This document shows, piece after piece, positions 15,999-24,159 of a stretch of 64,000 nucleotides of DNA. The position numbers and the translations under genes were made by a program. The stretch spans positions 620,001 through 684,000 of the forward strand of contig CAVSZC010000005.1 of the NCBI GenBank assembly GCA_963732365.1, read 5' to 3'. This stretch comes from SR-FBR-E99 sp963732365 (lineage in GTDB: Bacteria; Bacteroidota; Bacteroidia; Bacteroidales; VadinHA17). The first letter of the stretch is position 1, and every line of letters begins with the position of its first letter. Below the pieces are notes generated by a model. That model ran no database searches, was not told the DNA's origin, and saw nothing but the letters and a program-made list of their open reading frames with translations.

Positions 15999-18440
15999 TT
16001 ATCGGGTACCGGCTCTGTCACTGGCCAGTTTATCATATCCGGGCACTGTTGTTATAAGTTTCCACTCCGGGTCAACCTTTGTCAGATTCAAAGAAAAGCC
16101 CGAAGGTTTATTCAGCAGTTGATCAGCCAGGAAAAGTGCATCTGAATAATTGCCGGTCAGCAGGTATATTTTTGCAAGATTAACCTCCATATCGCTATTC
16201 ATCATGGCATCCATGGCTGAAAGCTCAACGGCCTTTTTCCCTGAGGTTATTGCTTCATCTTTCCTGCCTGCGCCTGCATATGCAAGACCACAATAGGCAT
16301 AAGCATATGCATTGTCAGGATAGTCAGCCACCATTTGTTTTAATATTACCAGTGCTGTGTCATTGTACATGACGGCCATTCTCTTCTCATTAAGAAGCAT
16401 GTATATCCCGCTTTCAATAAGGTGTTTCACTCCGGGGAAGCCATAATCAGCATCCGTTGAGCCACTTAAAAGCTTCAATGCTTCATCGTATTTTTCTTCG
16501 TAGACAGAGAGAATGACCCTGTGATATATCATTCGCTCTCCCGTTCTGGCTGCAGCACTGTCAAGAACATCTCCTGCCAGCTCTGTGTCGCCATATTTCA
16601 GTATCAGGCTTTCAATGAGGTTGTGGTACGGCCCAGACCACTCCGGCATCGCTTCTATCGCCTTCTGGTGGTAGTATATTGAAGTGTCATAGCTGTGGAG
16701 GTAGAAGAATGACAGTCCTATATTGGTCAGTGTCAGCGCATCATGAGGCTCCTTTTCGATGACCTTCATTATCAGTTCCTGTGAGCTCTTCCAGTCACCC
16801 ATCTTACGGTAGACCGCCGCCATGTAGAAAAGGGGCTGGTAGTTTGCCGGGTCCTGTCTGGAGGCAGTCCTGAAATGAGTCAGCGCCTTCTGAAAATCAG
16901 TGTTGCAATAATAATAGTAGAATCCGAGGGCCACCTGTGCTTCTACAAGATCCTTATCAATTTCAAGTGCCCTGTCAATATCAGCCTTGCATTTGTTTAC
17001 ATGTGATTCATCGAGGTTGCCGGTATAATACCCCCATGAGCGGGCGATGGCCCGTCTTGCATATGCGAGCGCGAAGAGAGGGTCGTCTGCTATTGCCTTG
17101 TCATACATTACTATTGCCGAGCCAAAGCTTATCGAGTCTATATATCTGTTGCCCAGCAATACGTAATTCAGTGCATTGTTTGACATAACATTGGCAGAGA
17201 GATAATTCATATATGCGACAGGATTCCTGGTCGGTTTCTTCTCGATCCTTGCCTTCTCCTCAGGGGAGATGACAGCCTTCAGGACTGAAGCGGTATTGGT
17301 GGCTATATCGGTCTGCATCTGGAACACGTCGCCCCATGTCCCCTCGAACATCTCTCCCCACAGCTGTTCATCCTTTCTTGTATTGAACAGATTAATGCTT
17401 GCCCTGAATTGTTCCCCCACGATCTGGTAGGTACCCTCAATTATATAATTGACATCGATCTCACGTCTTATTGTCTGAATCGATTTCCTGGTGCCCCTGT
17501 ATCGCATCACCGAAGTCCTTGATCTTACCTCCAGGTCGCTTATATTATACAGCTGGGAGATTAATTCATCAGTAAGGGCATCGCCAAACCAGGAGTGCTC
17601 GGTTGAGCTGCCTATATTTTCAAAAGGAAGGACTGCGATAGTTTTTTCACTGTTTCTGGCGTGGATCTTGAATACAGAGAAAAGGCCGGCAGCAAGAAGC
17701 AACGTTGCTGCGAGAGCGATAATGACTTTAAGCATTCGCCCCGTTAATCTTCTGATGCTGTTTTTTTTCCCTGTTTTATTTGTTTCCGGCTCTTCCCATG
17801 GTTCTTTATGCAGTGTTTTTTCCTTAGAGGCAGTACCCTGGCCTGACTGCAGCGAAGTGATTATCTCCCTGACAGCATTTGCAGTCTTGTTTATCTGGTT
17901 ACGGTACTTTGTGCCGTTCAGGTTCTTGTTTTCATCATCGGAAGGGGTAAGGGGCCTGTTGACGCCTGGCTCCCTGTAGGTGAAATCAATGGCTCTGAGA
18001 ACACCGCCAAGCTCATTTTCAAGCAATTCCCTGTCTGTATTATCCAGTTCATGTATACGTACAGGCAGTATCCTGCTTCCGACATTGCCGCTATGCAGAG
18101 TTACTTTCAGACCATATTTATCCTGCCCGGCCTGTCTTATAAACGCCCTGAACTCATGCTCCCAGGCAAATGATCTGGGATCGCAGTAGGTCCGTGAGAT
18201 GACAGGTATGAATACGAGGCTTCTGAGCTTCTCGGAGAGCGATGCGTCAACATCGTGTGTTTCCAGCAGGCCGTCGTGCGGATTAATATCGAAGTATGTG
18301 TTTACCTCATCCTTGAATGTTGATTCCAGCTCTGTCTTCAGCGCCTCAACAAATTCACTGACCCATCTGTCGCCCTTGTTGTCCTTCTGGCGATAGCTGA
18401 TGAAGATGTCATATTCAAAGCCCTGAATGATGCTTGGCAT
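15999..18440 (-). CDS. TIR domain - TM - TolB/FlgO-like domain - TPR protein, paralog 1
   Basis: A multidomain protein of about 813 residues. A TIR domain occupies roughly residues 7-145 (FEYDIFISYRQKDNKGDRW; SRTYCDPRSFAWEHEF carries the glutamate expected at the NADase site). A conserved linker (NGTKYRNQINKTANAV), a TM helix (about 233-255), a TolB/FlgO-like region (IAVLPFENIGSSTEHSWFGDALTDE) and a long array of tetratricopeptide repeats to the C-terminus follow. The annotated start at MPSIIQGFEY aligns with paralogs at 24156 and 38712; upstream in-frame codons to 18494 are unlikely. The TIR may degrade NAD or act as an adaptor; the sequence cannot decide. It sits between the PP2C gene and the 72-residue gene in one operon-like run. 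Confidence 0.87.
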   Translation of the reverse strand: MPSIIQGFEYDIFISYRQKDNKGDRWVSEFVEALKTELESTFKDEVNTYFDINPHDGLLETHDVDASLSEKLRSLVFIPVISRTYCDPRSFAWEHEFRAFIRQAGQDKYGLKVTLHSGNVGSRILPVRIHELDNTDRELLENELGGVLRAIDFTYREPGVNRPLTPSDDENKNLNGTKYRNQINKTANAVREIITSLQSGQGTASKEKTLHKEPWEEPETNKTGKKNSIRRLTGRMLKVIIALAATLLLAAGLFSVFKIHARNSEKTIAVLPFENIGSSTEHSWFGDALTDELISQLYNISDLEVRSRTSVMRYRGTRKSIQTIRREIDVNYIIEGTYQIVGEQFRASINLFNTRKDEQLWGEMFEGTWGDVFQMQTDIATNTASVLKAVISPEEKARIEKKPTRNPVAYMNYLSANVMSNNALNYVLLGNRYIDSISFGSAIVMYDKAIADDPLFALAYARRAIARSWGYYTGNLDESHVNKCKADIDRALEIDKDLVEAQVALGFYYYYCNTDFQKALTHFRTASRQDPANYQPLFYMAAVYRKMGDWKSSQELIMKVIEKEPHDALTLTNIGLSFFYLHSYDTSIYYHQKAIEAMPEWSGPYHNLIESLILKYGDTELAGDVLDSAAARTGERMIYHRVILSVYEEKYDEALKLLSGSTDADYGFPGVKHLIESGIYMLLNEKRMAVMYNDTALVILKQMVADYPDNAYAYAYCGLAYAGAGRKDEAITSGKKAVELSAMDAMMNSDMEVNLAKIYLLTGNYSDALFLADQLLNKPSGFSLNLTKVDPEWKLITTVPGYDKLASDRAGTR

Positions 18441-18501
18441 CCCTGACCTGATTAGTTCACAACCAAAGTTAAACCTTAGAAGGGCTAAATGCAAATAATA
18501 A

Positions 18502-20364
18502 TCAGATCCTTATGCCGATGACAGTGATGTCATCAGTCTGATCTTCATTGCCCTCTTCTCTCCATCGCTCTATCTCTTCATAAAGGCTGTCACCCTGTTC
18601 CTGCAGAGGCAGGGAGTGTATCCGGAGCAGGAAATCACTCAGCATTTTCCTGCTGTATCGCTTATGTGAGCTGCCTGCCTGATCGGCGTAACCGTCCGAA
18701 CTCAGGTAAACATTATCACCGGGGCTCAGTTGCAGAATACCTGTAAGGAAGCCATACTCCACCTGTTTGTTTTGCTCCTCGTCTTTCATGTCACATCTTA
18801 CTGCCATTATCTTATCCTCAGTGACATGAAACAGACAGTTTCCTTTTCCGGAAACAGACATCTGTCTCGTTCTAACATTAAGGCTGCACAGGATGATATC
18901 CATATCGTCCGAGATACCTGTTTCCTCCAGATTATTTCTCATGAACCTGTGGATTCGTGAAAAGAGATGGGCAAGTATTTCAGATGGTTCAGTGATCTTC
19001 AGAACGTTTACTGCCTGGTCGAGGGTGCCGTACCCGATGGTGCTTATAAGTGCACCGGGGATGCCATGCCCTGTGCAGTCGGCCAGTGCAAAGATTATCA
19101 GATCGCTCTGCCTGCTGAAGAAATAAAAATCACCGCTTACAATATCCTTTGGTTTGAAAAGGACAAAGCTCTCGGGGAAACACTCCCTTATGTACAGATC
19201 ATCAGGAAGGAATGTTTTCTGTATATGCCTGGCATAGTTATAGCTGCCCTGCACTTCTCCGATGGTCACTTTGATCTTTTCATGAACTGCCTTTATCTTT
19301 TCACTTATCTCGGGCGAAGCAGAAGCAAGGGATTTGATCTCATTGCTCAACTCATTTGTTTCACAAAGGAGCTTGTAGATAGTGCTTTGTGGCTTGATGG
19401 CATATGACAGGTTGCTTATGAGACCGGGCGAAGCGGGGAAGGCCTCATATTCAATATCCTTTAGAATTGCCGGTATCAACCGCACCAGCCCGCGGTCCTT
19501 TTCCTTTTCTCCTTCATCCAGCTCGTCGTAGGATATCAGTCCCGGATGGATCTTTTTATTCACATCCTTTACCCTGCCGTATTTCCATCCGTTCAGTCTT
19601 TTATCCCAGCACCACCTGAGATGTTCAACCCTGGCCATTGTTTCAACCTGTTCATCATTCAGGTGCAGCGCGATAAGCTTAAAGCCCTTCCTTAACGGTC
19701 TTATCTTATATCCTATTGAAAGCAGTTTGGTAGGGATGTGTGCAGCATTATCGATATTCGAGTACTTAAGTTCATCGGGCAGCTCTTCAAACTCGGGTAT
19801 CTTCATAAAGCTTTCGTCTGAGGCGCTCCGGTCAGTATTTATCACTCCGTGCCTGTATCTTGAGTGTATTACCCGGGCAATTTTTTTGATCATTGCCAAA
19901 TTCACTCCCGCAAGTTCCTCGTTCCTGATTATTTCATATCCGGCCTCTTTTGCCATGACGGGGATCAGGTAATTCAGATCCAGGAAGAACTCTCTTCTCT
20001 CTTCCCTCTCATCCCTTTCAGCAAACATGTCAAGATCGGTCTTAACCATAGCGGCAATCTCACTCTCGGTTATAATGCATGTCCTGCAGAAACCTTCATA
20101 AAGCCGCAGATAAAGATTCAGTGCCTTCAGCTTATCCTGTACAGAATAGGCATATTGGTGCCAGAACTTTCTTTCAATGTCAGTGGATTGTTTGGATTTT
20201 TGCTCATCCGGGGAAGAGTCAGGAGGCTGGCTGGCGCCTTTCCGTACTTCCCTGGCAAGGCCTTCAGCGACAGGTTTCACAAAGTCCTCCAGGTATTTCA
20301 CGTCGTCAACCTGTTTTTCCCTGGTTGCCCTTTCAGGCGAGTCATATATGTTTCCGGGCCACAT
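18502..20364 (-). CDS. PP2C (SpoIIE-type) phosphatase with N-terminal RyR domain
   Basis: A soluble 620-residue protein. Residues about 198-222 (DELKYSNIDNAAHIPTKLL) and 240-302 (ARVEHLRWCWDKRLNGWKYG, then KKIHPGLISYDEL and KEKDRGLVRLIP) form a RyR-type domain as found in prokaryotic ligand-sensing proteins. A short coiled-coil linker (about 335-370) leads to a SpoIIE phosphatase (about 375-620) with metal-binding motifs KDIVSGDF, ADCTGHGIPGAL and the terminal DDITVIGI. The N-terminal 190 residues are unassigned. It lies 36 bases after the SiaC-like gene, as expected for a SiaA-type phosphatase and its substrate. The proposed chain, ligand binding to RyR controlling dephosphorylation of SiaC, is inference. 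Confidence 0.88.
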   Translation of the reverse strand: MWPGNIYDSPERATREKQVDDVKYLEDFVKPVAEGLAREVRKGASQPPDSSPDEQKSKQSTDIERKFWHQYAYSVQDKLKALNLYLRLYEGFCRTCIITESEIAAMVKTDLDMFAERDEREERREFFLDLNYLIPVMAKEAGYEIIRNEELAGVNLAMIKKIARVIHSRYRHGVINTDRSASDESFMKIPEFEELPDELKYSNIDNAAHIPTKLLSIGYKIRPLRKGFKLIALHLNDEQVETMARVEHLRWCWDKRLNGWKYGRVKDVNKKIHPGLISYDELDEGEKEKDRGLVRLIPAILKDIEYEAFPASPGLISNLSYAIKPQSTIYKLLCETNELSNEIKSLASASPEISEKIKAVHEKIKVTIGEVQGSYNYARHIQKTFLPDDLYIRECFPESFVLFKPKDIVSGDFYFFSRQSDLIIFALADCTGHGIPGALISTIGYGTLDQAVNVLKITEPSEILAHLFSRIHRFMRNNLEETGISDDMDIILCSLNVRTRQMSVSGKGNCLFHVTEDKIMAVRCDMKDEEQNKQVEYGFLTGILQLSPGDNVYLSSDGYADQAGSSHKRYSRKMLSDFLLRIHSLPLQEQGDSLYEEIERWREEGNEDQTDDITVIGIRI

Positions 20365-20400
20365 CAGGTTTTGAAATTTATAAACGGCCGGGAAACAATC

Positions 20401-20841
20401 TTATTCTGATTGATCGAGGCCGTTTTCATTGGGAAAAAAGTCTTTCGGTTCAGTCTCAACATATTCGAAAGGAAACCTGACCATTTGTGATATCTCCATC
20501 CCGGCCTCAAGCATATCATTATCATCCCTTTCATGATACCATCTTATTGAGGCATTTATCTCCCTGGCACGTATCCGGGCAATAATTTTACAGATATCCA
20601 GAATAAATTTACCGGATGAGGAATTGAAATAGTTGAAGTTGAGGTTAAATACATACTCATTTTGTTCTTTCCCTGACGGCTTCAGGTGTGTGTCGAGCTC
20701 ATTGAGCCAGTTGATGATCTGACCGTAAAACTCCCTCGAATCCTGTGGTCTTGACTCTCCCGAGATCTCAAATACTCTCTGTTCAACGTCAAAAGTGACT
20801 TCGGGTGTGAAGGTGGTAGGTTCGATTTTCAAATTATCCAT
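20401..20841 (-). CDS. siaC: SiaC-family (DUF1987) regulatory phosphoprotein
   Basis: A 146-residue cytosolic protein of the SiaC/DUF1987 family: KIEPTTFTPEVTFD at the start, GESRPQDSREFYGQIINWLNEL, then FNLNFNYFNSSSGKFIL, where the family carries its phosphorylated Ser/Thr (candidates S74-S76). In Pseudomonas SiaC is phosphorylated by SiaB and dephosphorylated by the PP2C SiaA, and controls a diguanylate cyclase. Here the phosphatase is adjacent but neither a SiaB-like kinase nor a GGDEF protein is in the window. It is the first gene of the minus-strand run and diverges from the ABC transporter across 207 bases. Confidence 0.88.
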   Translation of the reverse strand: MDNLKIEPTTFTPEVTFDVEQRVFEISGESRPQDSREFYGQIINWLNELDTHLKPSGKEQNEYVFNLNFNYFNSSSGKFILDICKIIARIRAREINASIRWYHERDDNDMLEAGMEISQMVRFPFEYVETEPKDFFPNENGLDQSE

Positions 20842-21048
20842 TAATAACCTGTTATAAAGCTCCGCACAAACCGGCCTAAAATCACCGTGTCAATTGCCTT
20901 TTACCAGTTAAGCCTAAAAATTCTTTTGCGGAACCATAATTATTATTAACTTAATTCGCTCCAAACAAAGATAAAATTTTTAAGCTATATTGGTTAAAGA
21001 TAGCCATGAAAATTTGCCAGAGGCTTTAAATTCATAACCTCCTGAACA

Positions 21049-24000
21049 ATGAGTGAATCCATACTAAAAGCACTGATTCAATTATTTGCCCTGATAAGCG
21101 ATGTCAAAGATGATGCCGGAATCTCAAGCAGGGGCCGGGACATTGTAAAACTCTTTCTCGCAAGGCAGCTGAACAATGAGCTTGTTATGAAATACCTGGC
21201 TATGTTCGATGATTACCTCAGGCTTTACCACCAGGAACATATTTCAAAGGGAACACTGAAGGAGAGGAAGCGCACCTCGCTGACTGCCACAAGGATCCTC
21301 TCAAAATGTGAAAAGATAAATGAGGAGCTTCATCAGAGGCAGAAAATATTTGTCATGATTCAGCTGATGGACTTTATCTTTTTCAGCGGTGCATTGACGG
21401 AACAGGAGCTTGATTTCCTCGGGCTGGTAGCAACGGCGTTCAATATTGAAACGAGGGAGTATGAAAACATAAAGGTATTTGTTCTGGGCGCGGAAAATGA
21501 GGAACCTGAGAGTAACATGCTCATGATTATTGATTGCAAAAAAAGCCGGGACCGGAAAGATATAAAGCACATATGCAATGAAAACCTGAAGGGCCGTTTG
21601 CTGTTCCTGCACATTGTCAGTGCCAATACCCTTATTATGAGGTATTCAGGAGGGGAGGACCTGTTTCTGAACGGACAGAACATATTCCCGGGCCGGACAT
21701 ATGTCTTTGATCACGGCTCTTCAATAAGAGGGTCGGGCGTCGAAACGGTATATTACAATGATGTTGCGGGTGTCTTCACCGAAGAGGCCTTTAAACTCAG
21801 GGTATCACTGGATGCAAGGGACATCTCTCTCAGTTTTAAAAACAGTGACAGCGGATTACAGAAGCTAAATTTTCATGAAGAATCAGGCAAGCTTGTTGCC
21901 ATCATGGGAGGCAGCGGTGTAGGGAAATCAACACTGATGAATATTCTGAGCGGAGTAACCGAGCCGGATACCGGTGAGGTAACGATCAACGGATATAATC
22001 TTTATTCTCCTGATGAGAGAGATAAACTGAAAGGTGTTATCGGATTTGTGCCGCAGGATGACCTTCTCTTTGAAGAGCTGACCGTCTGGCAGAACCTGTA
22101 CTATAATGCCCGGATGTGTCTCGATAACCTCAGCGAGGAACAGCTGAGAGAAGCGGTATATAACATACTTGATGATTTTGACCTTGCAGAGATAAAAGAC
22201 CTGAAGGTTGGAAACTATCTGAATAAGGTAATAAGTGGCGGGCAGCGCAAAAGGCTCAATATTGCCCTTGAGCTTATCCGTGAGCCAACAATTCTCTTTG
22301 TTGATGAGCCAACATCCGGACTTTCTTCAGCAGATGCCGAAGTGGTTATGAATATACTTAAGGCTCAGACCTACAGGGGCAGGCTGGTGATAGTAAGTAT
22401 ACATCAGCCCGGCTCTGACATCTATAAAATGTTTAACAGTGTCGTGATCATCGACAAGGGTGGGTACATGATCTTCTACGGCAACCCCACCGAGGCGGTT
22501 GTATGGTTCAAGACCAGGGCAAACCACGCCAATGCCCTGGAAGACCAGTGCGTTTCATGCGGGAATGTGAATACCGACCAGCTTCTGCAGATCATTGAGT
22601 CAAAAGTGGTAAACGAAGACGGCAAGCCGACGCATATACGGAAGGTAACACCTGCTGAGTGGGCCGAAGCATTCAGTGAAGAGGCTGCTAAAATTGCCCG
22701 GAAGAAAAGACCGGAAAAGAGCAGGCTGCCTGAAAATAATTATTCCATTCCATCCCTTTTCAGGCAGTCACGGATATTCTTTATGCGCGATCTGCTGTCA
22801 AAGCTTGCTGACACGCAATATATACTAATAAGCCTGCTGGGGGCTCCGTTGCTGGCGTTTCTCCTTGCTTATTTCACAAAAGACCGGTCTGGAGAGGCAT
22901 ATAATTTCAGTCTGAATGAAAACCTGCCGGCATATATGTTCATGTGCGTGATTACTGCATTCTTCCTGGGACTTATTATCAGCGCCGAAGAGATTGTAAA
23001 GGATCGTAAGATACTCAAGAGAGAATCATTTCTCAACCTTAGCTGGTTCAGTTATATAAACTCAAAAGTATTCATGATGTTCCTTTTCTCTGCTATACAG
23101 ACCCTTTCATTCATACTGATCGGTAACCTGATACTGGGGATCAGGGATGTGACTGCCGTGTACTGGACTGTATTGTTCACCACGTCGTGCCTGGCCAACA
23201 TGATTGGATTGAACATTTCATCAGCCATGAACTCTGTTGTTACCATTTACATTCTTATTCCCTTTATTCTTATCCCCCAGTTGCTTTTCAGCGGGGTGCT
23301 GGTGAAATTTGACAAGCTGCACAAGAATGAGCGTTCGAACTATGAATATGTGCCTGTCATTGGTGACCTGATGCCAGCCCGGTGGTCATTCGAGGCCCTG
23401 GCCGTCGAGCAGTTCAAAAACAACAGGTATGAGAAGAACTTCTTCAGGTATGATGCAGAGATCAGCCAGAACAACTGGTATGCGTCGTTCCTGATAGATG
23501 CACTAAGGGAAGATTCTTATGAGTGCCGCAATTACCGTGACAGTCTTCAATACAGTGAAATTATTGACGGTAACTTCAGAAAACTGGGATTGTATACAGA
23601 TCAGCTTGCCCGTCTGGCCGGATTCGGACCGCTCCCCGAAGAACTGGCATTTTCTCTGAACAGGGAGAGATTCAGTCCGGCAGCCGCAGACAGGATTGAC
23701 AGTTATCTTGACAGCCTGGCAAGGAAATTTCATGGTGTCAGAAAGAATAATATAGCACTGAAGGATTCAGTCACCCGGTCTCTCATAGACAGGATGGGAA
23801 AGGATGAGTTTCTGGCAATGAAGGAGAACTATACAAACAGGAAGCTGAGAGAGATTCTTCTCGATGAGTTCACAATCAAAAAGACAATTGAGACTCGTGA
23901 CAGAATAATACAACGGTTTGAACCTGTCTATATGAAACCGGTTTCGCGTAACGGACGAGCGCAGTTCTATGTATCATATAAGCAGGTAGGGAATGTCGTA

Positions 24001-24159
24001 ATAGAAACTTTCTGGTTCAATATCAGCGTATTATGGATTGTCACGCTGATATTTTACATGTTGCTGAATTTTGATGTTCTGAGGAAGGCTGTCAGCTTTG
24101 GATTTCGCATTAAACTCCTTCGCCGTAAGGAGAGAAAGCCAGGTATCAGGGCTGCCTAG
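21049..24159 (+). CDS. ABCG-type transporter with TerB-like N-terminal domain
   Basis: A 1036-residue single-chain half-transporter. Residues about 1-150 are all-helical and resemble TerB (LIQLFALISDVKDDAGISSRG; MDFIFFSGALTEQELDFLGL). A beta-rich region (about 170-255) has an FHA-like look but no diagnostic motif. The ATPase follows with Walker A GGSGVGKST (287-295), signature ISGGQRKRLN and Walker B TILFVDEPTSGLSS. Six membrane segments of ABC-2/ABCG type begin near residue 600. A long extra-membrane segment of about 200 residues lies before the last TM helix. It diverges from the SiaC gene and its 3' end overlaps a convergent TIR-TPR gene by four bases. Substrate unknown. Confidence 0.87.
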   Translation: MSESILKALIQLFALISDVKDDAGISSRGRDIVKLFLARQLNNELVMKYLAMFDDYLRLYHQEHISKGTLKERKRTSLTATRILSKCEKINEELHQRQKIFVMIQLMDFIFFSGALTEQELDFLGLVATAFNIETREYENIKVFVLGAENEEPESNMLMIIDCKKSRDRKDIKHICNENLKGRLLFLHIVSANTLIMRYSGGEDLFLNGQNIFPGRTYVFDHGSSIRGSGVETVYYNDVAGVFTEEAFKLRVSLDARDISLSFKNSDSGLQKLNFHEESGKLVAIMGGSGVGKSTLMNILSGVTEPDTGEVTINGYNLYSPDERDKLKGVIGFVPQDDLLFEELTVWQNLYYNARMCLDNLSEEQLREAVYNILDDFDLAEIKDLKVGNYLNKVISGGQRKRLNIALELIREPTILFVDEPTSGLSSADAEVVMNILKAQTYRGRLVIVSIHQPGSDIYKMFNSVVIIDKGGYMIFYGNPTEAVVWFKTRANHANALEDQCVSCGNVNTDQLLQIIESKVVNEDGKPTHIRKVTPAEWAEAFSEEAAKIARKKRPEKSRLPENNYSIPSLFRQSRIFFMRDLLSKLADTQYILISLLGAPLLAFLLAYFTKDRSGEAYNFSLNENLPAYMFMCVITAFFLGLIISAEEIVKDRKILKRESFLNLSWFSYINSKVFMMFLFSAIQTLSFILIGNLILGIRDVTAVYWTVLFTTSCLANMIGLNISSAMNSVVTIYILIPFILIPQLLFSGVLVKFDKLHKNERSNYEYVPVIGDLMPARWSFEALAVEQFKNNRYEKNFFRYDAEISQNNWYASFLIDALREDSYECRNYRDSLQYSEIIDGNFRKLGLYTDQLARLAGFGPLPEELAFSLNRERFSPAAADRIDSYLDSLARKFHGVRKNNIALKDSVTRSLIDRMGKDEFLAMKENYTNRKLREILLDEFTIKKTIETRDRIIQRFEPVYMKPVSRNGRAQFYVSYKQVGNVVIETFWFNISVLWIVTLIFYMLLNFDVLRKAVSFGFRIKLLRRKERKPGIRAA

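Noticed and set aside
15999..18494. Longer start of TIR paralog 1
   Set aside because: Alignment with the other two paralogs places the start at 18440.
19864..20409. 181-residue ORF on the plus strand
   Set aside because: Antisense to the RyR-PP2C gene; composition typical of a shadow frame.
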